A stretch of DNA of 64,000 nucleotides, from the NCBI RefSeq assembly GCF_001428075.1, contig NZ_LMSI01000022.1, positions 124,001 through 188,000 on the forward strand, read 5' to 3'. The notes below the pieces were generated by a model. That model did no database searches. It was not told the origin of the DNA and saw only the letters and a list, made by a program, of their open reading frames with translations. This document shows, in pieces, positions 17,404 through 24,260 of the stretch. The translations under genes and the position numbers were made by a program. Within the stretch, counting starts at the first letter, position 1. Each line of letters starts with the position of its first letter. Origin of the DNA: Arthrobacter sp. Soil764. GTDB lineage: Bacteria > Actinomycetota > Actinomycetes > Actinomycetales > Micrococcaceae.

Positions 17404-18366
17404 TCAGTCCCGGAGCGCTTTGCCGGTCAGGTGCAGGAACACTGATTCGAGGTCGGGGCGCACAATTTCGACGGCGGTCAGGGCCATTCCCGCTGAACCG
17501 GCCCTTTCCACGATGGGGGCAAGCAGGCCGGGTCCGTTGTGGACGGTCAGGATGATGCCGGATGACCCGGCATCCACTTTCTGCACACCGGGGAGCAGGC
17601 GGAGTGCTGCGGACGCAGAAGCAACATCACCGCTGCCCCGCAGGTCTATGCGGTCCACCCCTCCGGTCAGCTCCACCAACTCGTTCCTGGTGCCCTCTGC
17701 CTGGATCCGGCCCACATCGATGATCGCGATCCGGTTGCAAAGGCGTTCGGCTTCTTCCATGTAGTGGGTGGTGTAGAGAACGGCCATTCCTTCGGTGGCG
17801 AGGACCTCAACGGATTCGAGGATGGAATTGCGTGATTGGGGGTCCACGCCGACAGTGGGTTCATCCAGGATCAGAAGGGTGGGACGGTGAAGGAGGCCGA
17901 TGCCGATGTTCAGCCGGCGTTTCATCCCGCCGGAGAATTTCTTGGTTTGCTCACCCGCCCGGTCCGCCAGACCGATGAGCTCCAGGACCTCCGCGGTGCG
18001 CAACTTCAGCTCCTGCCCGCCCATGCCCTGCAGCTTGCCGAAGAACCGAAGGTTCTCTTTCGCCGTGAGATCGGGGTAGATCGCCAGCTCCTGAGGGACC
18101 AGGCCGAAGTGCCGCCTGGCGCGGATACTCGAGGGTGCCATCACTTCACCCGCGATGCGGATAGATCCGGCATCGGCTGGAATCAGGCCTGCAACCATGG
18201 AGATGATCGTGGTTTTGCCGGCACCATTCGGACCCAGCAGCCCGTAAGTCTCCCCGGAACGGATCTGGAAGGAGACGTCCTCCACGACGGTGCGGTTGCC
18301 GTATTTCTTTACGAGCCCTTCGGCGCCAAGGACCTCCGCCCTCTGGATCTGCAGGCCCGTTGTCAC
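17404..18366 (-). CDS. ABC transporter ATP-binding protein
   Basis: 320 residues from the GTG at 18366. The longer open frame upstream would overlap the DUF1508 gene and lacks coding character. Walker A GPNGAGKTT (45-53), Q-loop LVPQELAIY, signature FSGGMKRRLNIG, Walker B LLILDEPTVGVDP and switch His in YTTHYMEEAERL are all intact. The C-terminal extension is typical of the DrrA/CcmA group. It drives the two permeases encoded immediately downstream. The operon probably begins with the DUF1508 gene 11 bases upstream. Confidence 0.9.
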   Translation of the reverse strand: MTTGLQIQRAEVLGAEGLVKKYGNRTVVEDVSFQIRSGETYGLLGPNGAGKTTIISMVAGLIPADAGSIRIAGEVMAPSSIRARRHFGLVPQELAIYPDLTAKENLRFFGKLQGMGGQELKLRTAEVLELIGLADRAGEQTKKFSGGMKRRLNIGIGLLHRPTLLILDEPTVGVDPQSRNSILESVEVLATEGMAVLYTTHYMEEAERLCNRIAIIDVGRIQAEGTRNELVELTGGVDRIDLRGSGDVASASAALRLLPGVQKVDAGSSGIILTVHNGPGLLAPIVERAGSAGMALTAVEIVRPDLESVFLHLTGKALRD

Positions 18367-18377
18367 GGCGCCCGGGC

Positions 18378-18650
18378 CTAAGCGGCGCCGAGGGAGTTCA
18401 GCCTGCGAACCCCTCGCCGGGCGGGGTGGCGGTGGTGGGGACCAGGGACAATGGCCCGGCTGGGCGACGGCGAAACCACGTCCCTGATGAGCCCGGTTCC
18501 GGCGCATTCCCGCACCTCTTCGATGGCTGCGGCCGCCGCCCGTTTGTCAGTGAATTGTCCGGAGACCGCCAGTACGTGCCCATCCGGCATCACCAGCCGG
18601 AACCGGATCTGTGAATCTTCATCGACAAACAGTTCGAACCTACCTGCCAT
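18378..18650 (-). CDS. DUF1508 (YegP-like) protein
   Basis: 90 residues. The N-terminal half is one YegP repeat: GRFELFVDEDSQIRFRLVMPDGHVLAVSGQFTDK, then an AIEEVRE step. The C-terminal 35 residues are Arg/Pro-rich and outside the domain. YegP-like proteins are small, widespread and of unknown function, sometimes stress-induced. A strong GAGGAG site precedes the ATG. A DosR-box-like motif lies about 140 bases upstream, so this gene and the ABC exporter may share hypoxic control. Confidence 0.8.
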   Translation of the reverse strand: MAGRFELFVDEDSQIRFRLVMPDGHVLAVSGQFTDKRAAAAAIEEVRECAGTGLIRDVVSPSPSRAIVPGPHHRHPARRGVRRLNSLGAA

Positions 18651-18790
18651 AAGCCTTGCTCTCCTCTAGCTCCCGCCCCCGTTGATGAGGGTGCATGCCG
18701 GCCGACACCGGCCCCGCAAAACCGGATGCACAACCCCAGCGTGGTGAATCCGGCCTGGACCACCATCTCAAATGACGAGCGGGCTTTTTA

Positions 18791-18804
18791 GGGACCAAAG
18801 ACCT
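18791..18804. promoter_or_regulatory. DosR-box-like motif upstream of DUF1508-exporter operon
   Basis: GGGACCAAAGACCT; on the minus strand it reads AGGTCTTTGGTCCC, a close match to the GGGACTTTNGGTCCC form. It lies in the 173-base gap before the DUF1508 gene. Confidence 0.55.
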
Positions 18805-18823
18805 TGAACGCCGGCACCGGGCT

Positions 18824-19609
18824 TCAGGTTGGCACGCGGGACAGCCGGATGAGTGCCGTTCCTGTGGCGATGAACCACACCCACAGCAGGATGCCGTAGC
18901 CCCAATAAAACTCGGGTGCAGCGTGCCGGAGGACCTCGCTGACCACACCCAAAGCTCCCGTGCCCGCACCGAGCCAGCCCAGGTACCGCGGGAAGATTGC
19001 GGCGCTTCCGTTGAGCATCGCCAATCCCATCAGGAGGATTCCGAGGGCAGAGAGGGCGCCGACGATGGCAGGAGTGTTGTTCTCCGCAATGATGGCCTCA
19101 GCGGCGGTGGCGTAGGCCCTGCGTTCTTCGTCCGACCCGGCCGCCGTGAATCGGTCGCTGAGGTACACCAGGTTTAGTGAACCCCGGCTGCTGACCGGTA
19201 CGGCAAGCAGGAGTGCCCAGGGCAGGGCACCGAAAACAAGCGCAATCAGGGGAAGGCTCTTCTGATCGGGCGAGAGAGCGACGAAAAGTGCTGCAAAAAC
19301 AAGGACCGGGAGGATGTTCGGCAGGATCCACAGGACCTGCTCGGCCACGTAGACCTGCTTGTTGGCGGCGATGAACTCCAGGGTGGCGGCTCCGCCGTGC
19401 ACGGGCGGGGGAGCCATGAAGTCGAGTACCAGTGCAGCTATCAGCAGGAGCACAAACAGGATCGACGACGCACCGGCGGCCAGATACAGGAGCTGCCAGC
19501 CGTGCCGGTCCCCGGTGTCTGCCGCAGTACCGCCGGCCTGCGGACGATGCCGGGCGCCCGGATGCCGGCCGGTCACGGGGAGTGCCTTGTCATGGCTGGA
19601 CTCTGCCAT
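18824..19609 (-). CDS. DUF4386-like integral membrane protein
   Basis: 261 residues from the ATG at 19609. A polar His/Arg/Gly-rich cytoplasmic N-terminus (about 35 residues) is followed by six membrane helices, beginning LYLAAGASSILFVLLLIAALVLDF. A long outside loop carries SLNLVYLSDRFTAA. The pattern resembles DUF4386 proteins of unknown function. A weak copy of the island motif lies upstream, between this gene and its divergent neighbour. Confidence 0.65.
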   Translation of the reverse strand: MAESSHDKALPVTGRHPGARHRPQAGGTAADTGDRHGWQLLYLAAGASSILFVLLLIAALVLDFMAPPPVHGGAATLEFIAANKQVYVAEQVLWILPNILPVLVFAALFVALSPDQKSLPLIALVFGALPWALLLAVPVSSRGSLNLVYLSDRFTAAGSDEERRAYATAAEAIIAENNTPAIVGALSALGILLMGLAMLNGSAAIFPRYLGWLGAGTGALGVVSEVLRHAAPEFYWGYGILLWVWFIATGTALIRLSRVPT

Positions 19610-19628
19610 CCGCCTGCCGGGTGGGGTA

Positions 19629-19644
19629 GTGCCTTTGGACCCGG
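19629..19644. promoter_or_regulatory. Weak DosR-box-like motif in divergent gap
   Basis: GTGCCTTTGGACCCGG. The core CTTTGG-CCC matches but the left half-site is poor. It lies 20 bases upstream of the DUF4386-like gene and 115 before the divergent small gene. Confidence 0.3.
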
Positions 19645-19759
19645 TGAGAAGCACAGCCCACCCTCCAGCGCACCCGGTGACCAAGGGCCCTGTTCCATCG
19701 AGCCGATCCTTGGAAGACTGCGGGACCTAACCCATGATCACGTTTCCCTGGAGGACGCC

Positions 19760-20116
19760 ATGACCGCAGATGCCCCGCAGCCAGCCCACCCCGGGCGTGA
19801 AGAGCGGCTCCGCGTAGAGCTGGAGGACGCCGCGTCCCGGAAGTGGTGGGCGCGCATCCTGTACACGCTCGGCTCACAGTACGGACGCACGCAGCTGCGC
19901 TTCGTGGGCAGGACGGAGGAGGGCCGCCGCCTTTACACCAGCGATACGTTTCCCGGACCACCGCTGAACAAGACACCACCGCAAGAGGCCTGGGCTCCCG
20001 GCCTGGAAGCAAGCCTGGGCCAGCTCCGCCAGGAAATTGCACGCGATGGATGGTCTGAAACCAGCCACGGCACCCAGCCGTGGGATCTCACCTTCAGCCG
20101 TCGCAACGGCTCATAG
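19760..20116 (+). CDS. Hypothetical protein, about 118 residues
   Basis: Soluble and charged, starting MTADAPQPAHPGREERLRVELEDAASRKWW. A GGAG site precedes the ATG. There is no Cys, membrane helix or recognised domain. Codon use matches the neighbours. It lies in the stress island, divergent from the DUF4386-like gene, and may share its weak box. Confidence 0.55.
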   Translation: MTADAPQPAHPGREERLRVELEDAASRKWWARILYTLGSQYGRTQLRFVGRTEEGRRLYTSDTFPGPPLNKTPPQEAWAPGLEASLGQLRQEIARDGWSETSHGTQPWDLTFSRRNGS

Positions 20117-20145
20117 CCCTCCGGCTCCTCAGGCTTGGGCCAACC

Positions 20146-20616
20146 TCAGGCGACCGGCCAGACCACCCTGGTCTGCCATGTCGCCGGATCGGGTTGTGCT
20201 TCCGGATCCGTCAGGTAGTACTCCCACATGGTCTCCGAGGGTGCGGCGCCGTCATTCTTTATGTGCTCAAGAATGGCATCGTAGGTAGTGCCCAGGGTGT
20301 CATAAGGGCCGGTGTGGATGGCTTCGACTGCGTCGGTATCGGGAAGCATTCCGCTGGCCACTTCCGTGGTTCCCTGGAAATTTCCGGCCACGGGAAATCC
20401 TGCTTCAACATCCACCGTCTGGTCCGGCATTCCGTGGTACAGCGCGAACGGCGGGCCTGCCGGGCTGGCGTCCTGCAGTTGGACCGCTGCCATGACTGTG
20501 CCAAAGGCGCGGCCAAAGAAGCTTGTCAGTTCGTTCATGGGGACGCGTTCGCGGACCACAGCGACTGGTTGCGCGGTGAGGTGGATCCTCCGCGGCTGCC
20601 GGCCCTGTTCATTCAT
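20146..20616 (-). CDS. GyrI-like / AraC effector-binding domain protein
   Basis: 156 residues from the ATG at 20616; an ATG at 20658 would add 14. A stand-alone effector-binding domain: LTAQPVAVVRERVPMNELTSFFGRAFGTV..., FALYHGMPDQTVDVEAGFPV and a late AIHTGPYDTLGTTYDAI with the characteristic acidic and aromatic ligand-cage positions. It lacks a DNA-binding domain. Such proteins bind small hydrophobic cations, or in SbmC/GyrI inhibit gyrase. The ligand is unknown. Confidence 0.75.
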   Translation of the reverse strand: MNEQGRQPRRIHLTAQPVAVVRERVPMNELTSFFGRAFGTVMAAVQLQDASPAGPPFALYHGMPDQTVDVEAGFPVAGNFQGTTEVASGMLPDTDAVEAIHTGPYDTLGTTYDAILEHIKNDGAAPSETMWEYYLTDPEAQPDPATWQTRVVWPVA

Positions 20617-20680
20617 GGGATCAGCTTTGCCCTCAACGCAGCGGTGTGACAGGGCCATAGGACTCTAGGGCAAGGAGTGG

Positions 20681-21043
20681 TCAGCCCGCGGCCTCATACG
20701 CTTCCTGCATCCAACGGCGGACCTCGGCATCGAGTTGGGAGCTGTCTGTGAGCTCGAGGTGATGCATCCAGGTTCCGGCCGCGGGATGGACGGTTTGCTT
20801 GAACCGCGGCGACTCCAGGTTCCGGGGCAGCGCGAGGGACAGGACCAGCGGAACCGCTGATTTCACGTACACCCCCGGCCGCCAAAGGTAAGCGTAGCCG
20901 CGGCGCCGGCGAAAGGAGATTTGGCTTTTGCTGACCCGCACGTCGTGCGGACCCAGTTCCGCGGCCACCTGCTCCACCGCCCGGTAAAGCCTTAGGGCCG
21001 ACGGTGCGCCGTCGAAGAACCGCTCCACCGTCCACTGCTGCAA
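20681..21043 (-). CDS. DUF5655 domain protein
   Basis: 120 residues. WTVERFFDGAPSALRLYRAV, VRVSKSQISFRRRRGYAYLWRP and MHHLELTDSSQLDAEVRRWMQEAY match the DUF5655 profile of small uncharacterised proteins. TTG start (or an in-frame GTG 15 bases later). It lies 15 bases after the flavodoxin gene and in the same direction, so the two are probably co-transcribed from the box-rich region at 21.6 kb. Confidence 0.7.
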   Translation of the reverse strand: MQQWTVERFFDGAPSALRLYRAVEQVAAELGPHDVRVSKSQISFRRRRGYAYLWRPGVYVKSAVPLVLSLALPRNLESPRFKQTVHPAAGTWMHHLELTDSSQLDAEVRRWMQEAYEAAG

Positions 21044-21058
21044 GGTTGACGGCCCTGC

Positions 21059-21511
21059 CTATTCATTGCCGCTGCCAAGCGAGGCCGCAAGACCGGCGGC
21101 CCACGCTGCTGCCCGCTCTGCCTCGCCGTCGATGAGGGGGCCTTCACTGCCTTTGACGTAAAAAGCCATGGGCTCGCCAATGATGCCGGCACCTGCGGCC
21201 GCGAGCGCCTCGGCTATTTTCCTGGCGGCATCGCCATGGATGAACATTTTCACCCTGGTATCAAAGGCGGCGGCCTTCACCCCGGTCAGCCCGCGGCGAC
21301 CGAGCTCTGCCAGCGCCTCAGTGATCCGGGCGGTGGGCTTCCAGCCGTTGATGGGACTGCCGACGACGAGCAGGTCCCCGGGGTGCAGGGCGCCTGGGTC
21401 GAAGCCGCCCACCGGAACCGCGGCCGCGCCGCGCCCCAGACCGGATGCCACCGACTCCGCAATGGTCCTGGTGTTCCCATACGCGGTGTCGTAGAGGACA
21501 ACTGCTTTCAT
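21059..21511 (-). CDS. Flavodoxin domain protein
   Basis: 150 residues from the ATG at 21511 (GGGAG upstream). The FMN phosphate loop is VVLYDTAYGNTRTIAES at the N-terminus, and VVGSPINGWKPTARI supplies the second flavin loop. It probably binds FMN and carries electrons or acts as an NAD(P)H-quinone-type stress protein. It is divergent from the heavy-metal ATPase gene, across an intergenic region holding three DosR-box-like motifs. Confidence 0.8.
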   Translation of the reverse strand: MKAVVLYDTAYGNTRTIAESVASGLGRGAAAVPVGGFDPGALHPGDLLVVGSPINGWKPTARITEALAELGRRGLTGVKAAAFDTRVKMFIHGDAARKIAEALAAAGAGIIGEPMAFYVKGSEGPLIDGEAERAAAWAAGLAASLGSGNE

Positions 21512-21580
21512 GTGGAACTCCCGGTCTGTGTTCGGCGGCATGCTGCCCTCAACCATGCTCCTGGTCCGGCTGCCGCGGCA

Positions 21581-21596
21581 GGGTCAAAAGTCACGG
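21581..21596. promoter_or_regulatory. DosR-box-like motif, divergent region copy 1
   Basis: GGGTCAAAAGTCACGG. The AAAAGTCACGG half is identical to the copy at 45.5 kb. It is 70 bases upstream of the flavodoxin start. Confidence 0.6.
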
Positions 21597-21598
21597 CA

Positions 21599-21612
21599 GG
21601 TCCAAAGGTCCG
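21599..21612. promoter_or_regulatory. DosR-box-like motif, divergent region copy 2
   Basis: GGTCCAAAGGTCCG, two bases from copy 1, giving two adjacent boxes about 18 bp centre to centre. Tandem boxes are common at mycobacterial DosR promoters. Confidence 0.5.
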
Positions 21613-21637
21613 TGGATCGACTTTGCCGGGAGGGGTT

Positions 21638-21653
21638 GGGGCCAAATGCCCTA
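21638..21653. promoter_or_regulatory. DosR-box-like motif, divergent region copy 3
   Basis: GGGGCCAAATGCCCTA, with both half-sites present. It is 73 bases before the heavy-metal ATPase ATG and probably serves that gene. Confidence 0.55.
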
Positions 21654-21725
21654 GCCCGGCTGCCGGAGCCCGGGTAGGTTCGGTTTTATGTGCGATCACC
21701 GCCAAATACTTCCCGGGGTGCCTTG

Positions 21726-23735
21726 ATGAGGAACCAGGCCGCCCTGCCCGCGGCAACCAGGGGGAGTCCCGGCAGCCTCGACGACGGGGCATCCCCCACG
21801 TCGCCGGCACGAAAGGCATGGGGTTTTCTCAGGCGTTATCCCGTCGTCGCACTGACCTGCCTTGTCCTCGTCGCCACGCTGGTGCTGCTCCAGGCCGGCG
21901 CGGACCTGCAGGTCCGCGTCCTCGCTTCCGCGTACGCCGCGGTCATCGTGGTGGCGCGTGCGCCTGGCATGGTCCGGTCCCTGCGGGAGGGACGCTGGGG
22001 GATCGACCTCCTGGCGCTGACGGCGATTGCCAGCACGGTGGCCGTGGGTGAATATCTCGCCGCACTGGTGGTAATCCTGATGCTGACCGGGGGCGAGGCG
22101 CTTGAGAACTTTGCCCAGGGACGCGCGGCACGCGAACTGCGGTCGCTGCTGGACAGGGCGCCCCGGTTCGCGCACCGGGAAGGGACTGGCGCGATACTCG
22201 GAGACATCCCTATTGGGGAGGTAGCACCTGGGGACATCCTGGTGGTCCGCCCGTCCGAGCTGGTTCCTGTGGACGGCGAACTGCTGTCCGGCTCTGCCAC
22301 CCTGGATGAGTCATCGCTGACGGGTGAGAGCCTGCCGGTTGAGCGCAGCAAGGGGGAACAATTGCTCAGCGGTGCGGTCAACGGTGAGGCCGCCATCCGC
22401 ATGCGGGCCGCGGCCGCCGCAGCCGATTCCCAGTACAGCCGCATCATCGCCCTGGTGGAGGAGGCATCCAACAGCCGGGCTCCCGTTGTCCGGCTCGCTG
22501 ACCGTTACGCAGTTCCCTTCACCCTCCTGGCCCTGGCCATGGCCGGGGCCGCCTGGTTCTTCTCGGGTGAGCCGCTCCGCTTTGCCCAGGTCCTGGTGGT
22601 AGCCACGCCCTGCCCGCTCCTGATCGCTGCCCCCGTGGCATTCCTGGCCGGCACCAGCCAGGCAGCCCACAAGGGGATCATCATCAAGAACACCGGGACG
22701 CTTGAGCAGCTTGCGAAGGCCCGGACCGCCGTCTTTGACAAGACCGGAACGCTCACGTCCGGGCGGCCCGTCCTGGATGGCATCCAAGTGGCGCCAGGCC
22801 CGGGTGAGGCCTTGGGCAGCCAGCGAATCCTGCAGTTGGCTGCCTCGGCGGAGCAGTACTCCTCGCATGTGCTGGCGGCCTCCGTGATCGAAGCGGCAGA
22901 CTCGGCCGGCCTGGGACTCCTCCCGGTACAGCAGGCGACGGAAAGCGCCACGCAAGGGGTGGAAGCTGTCTGCGACGGCCAGCAGGTGGTGGTGGGAAAA
23001 GCCGGCCTGGTCCGCAGTTCGTCCACCGGGTTCCGGGAAGCAGCAGTCCGGAGCGGCCAACTGGCGGTTTATGTGGCGGTGAACGGCGAGTACGCCGGGG
23101 CGCTGATCATGAAGGATCCACTGCGCCGCAATGCCGTGGATACCCTTGACCTGCTGCGCGGCCTCGGCGTGCGGAACACCATGCTGCTCACCGGGGATGC
23201 CCGCGCTACGGCGGCACATATCGCCGAGGAAGCGGGGATCGGGCACGTCCAGGCTGACTGCCTTCCCGAGGACAAGGTCAATACAGTTGCCGGGATCCGG
23301 GAACGGCCGGTACTGATGGTGGGGGACGGCGTGAATGACGCCCCCGTCCTGGCCGCGGCGGATGTGGGAATCGCCATGGGCGCCAAGGGGGCCACCGCGG
23401 CCAGCGAATCCGCGGACGTGGTGGTCATGCTTGACGACCTTTCCAAAGTGGCCCAGGCCGTGGCCATTGGAAAGCGGACCGTGGCGGTTGCGCTGGTGAG
23501 TATCTGGACCGGGATAGGACTCAGCGTGGTGTTGATGGCCATCGCCATGACCGGATACATTCCCGCCGTCGCTGGAGCCCTCCTGCAGGAACTGGTGGAC
23601 CTGGCCACCATATTGAACGGCCTGAGGGCGCTGCGCGGTGCTGAGCCCAAGAGCGGTGCTGACCTGAAAAGCCGTACTGATCTGAACAGCGGTGCCGCCC
23701 TGCAGAGCCGTCCCGATCCGAAACATACGGGCTAA
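21726..23735 (+). CDS. P1B-like heavy-metal P-type ATPase
   Basis: 669 residues from the ATG at 21726. P-type core: TGES, DKTGTLTS (Asp338) and GDGVNDAP are all intact. Several N-terminal helices occur without any cysteine metal-binding domain. The membrane metal motif is TPCPLL (Cys296) instead of the usual CPC/CPH/SPC, and the N-domain HP dipeptide of P1B pumps reads SSHVLA. The C-terminus carries six-residue imperfect repeats (AEPKSG, ADLKSR, TDLNSG, AALQSR). The transported ion is uncertain. It is flanked by DosR-like boxes and the UspA/cation-ATPase pair. Confidence 0.85.
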   Translation: MRNQAALPAATRGSPGSLDDGASPTSPARKAWGFLRRYPVVALTCLVLVATLVLLQAGADLQVRVLASAYAAVIVVARAPGMVRSLREGRWGIDLLALTAIASTVAVGEYLAALVVILMLTGGEALENFAQGRAARELRSLLDRAPRFAHREGTGAILGDIPIGEVAPGDILVVRPSELVPVDGELLSGSATLDESSLTGESLPVERSKGEQLLSGAVNGEAAIRMRAAAAAADSQYSRIIALVEEASNSRAPVVRLADRYAVPFTLLALAMAGAAWFFSGEPLRFAQVLVVATPCPLLIAAPVAFLAGTSQAAHKGIIIKNTGTLEQLAKARTAVFDKTGTLTSGRPVLDGIQVAPGPGEALGSQRILQLAASAEQYSSHVLAASVIEAADSAGLGLLPVQQATESATQGVEAVCDGQQVVVGKAGLVRSSSTGFREAAVRSGQLAVYVAVNGEYAGALIMKDPLRRNAVDTLDLLRGLGVRNTMLLTGDARATAAHIAEEAGIGHVQADCLPEDKVNTVAGIRERPVLMVGDGVNDAPVLAAADVGIAMGAKGATAASESADVVVMLDDLSKVAQAVAIGKRTVAVALVSIWTGIGLSVVLMAIAMTGYIPAVAGALLQELVDLATILNGLRALRGAEPKSGADLKSRTDLNSGAALQSRPDPKHTG

Positions 23736-23749
23736 GCCGGCGGCCGGCA

Positions 23750-23764
23750 TGACTTTTGGCCCTT
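23750..23764. promoter_or_regulatory. DosR-box-like motif upstream of UspA-ATPase pair
   Basis: TGACTTTTGGCCCTT, the exact core of the motif also found inverted at 45.5 kb. It lies 34 bases before the UspA ATG. Confidence 0.65.
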
Positions 23765-23798
23765 CCGGCCTCAGCCGCCAGCCGGGATCGTGGTGTCC

Positions 23799-24260
23799 AT
23801 GAACGCAGAAACAGGGGCCAAACCAGTCATCGTGGGCGTGGATGGTTCAGAATATTCCTCCGCAGCCCTCCGCTACGCCGGCACCCTGGCAGCCCGCCTG
23901 GGCACCCGGCTTGAAGTCATCTCCTGCATCGGGATGCCGGACTACCTGGTCATGTCCCGCCTGGAAGGGGCGGACCGGCAGTTCACTGCGAGGCTTGAAG
24001 ACGCCGCCGGCCGCCTGGTGGAGGACGCGCTGGGCCGGGCATTCTCCGGAGAACGGCCGGAAAACATCGACGTTACCGTCAAGTTCGGACCACCGGCGAA
24101 AGTGCTGGTGGAGGAGAGCGGGCGGGGGCAGATGCTGGTGGTCGGACGGCACGGAGAAGGTGGCTTGCTGAAGTCCTCCATGGGCTCGGTCAGCAAGGCA
24201 TGCGCGGCCCACTCGAAATGCCCTGTGCTCCTGGTGGGGCAGGAGGCGGACGCTGTGTGA
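23799..24260 (+). CDS. Universal stress protein, single UspA domain
   Basis: 153 residues from the ATG at 23799. VIVGVDGSEYSSAALRYA opens the Rossmann-like fold, and VVGRHGEGGLLKSSMGSVSKACAAHSKCPVLLV closes it with the G-2X-G-9X-GS nucleotide site. Its stop overlaps the GTG start of the cation ATPase (GTGA), so the two proteins are made together. In M. tuberculosis a USP (Rv1996) is likewise adjacent to a P-type ATPase (ctpF); a related arrangement is seen here. Confidence 0.9.
   Translation: MNAETGAKPVIVGVDGSEYSSAALRYAGTLAARLGTRLEVISCIGMPDYLVMSRLEGADRQFTARLEDAAGRLVEDALGRAFSGERPENIDVTVKFGPPAKVLVEESGRGQMLVVGRHGEGGLLKSSMGSVSKACAAHSKCPVLLVGQEADAV

Noticed and set aside
18367..18507. Longer N-terminus of the ABC ATPase
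   Set aside because: It would overlap the DUF1508 gene and is Pro/Arg-rich; the GTG at 18366 fits the family.
22311..23750. 479-residue open frame on the minus strand opposite the heavy-metal ATPase
   Set aside because: Antisense to a clear P-type ATPase gene with all motifs; long frames on the opposite strand are expected at this GC content.
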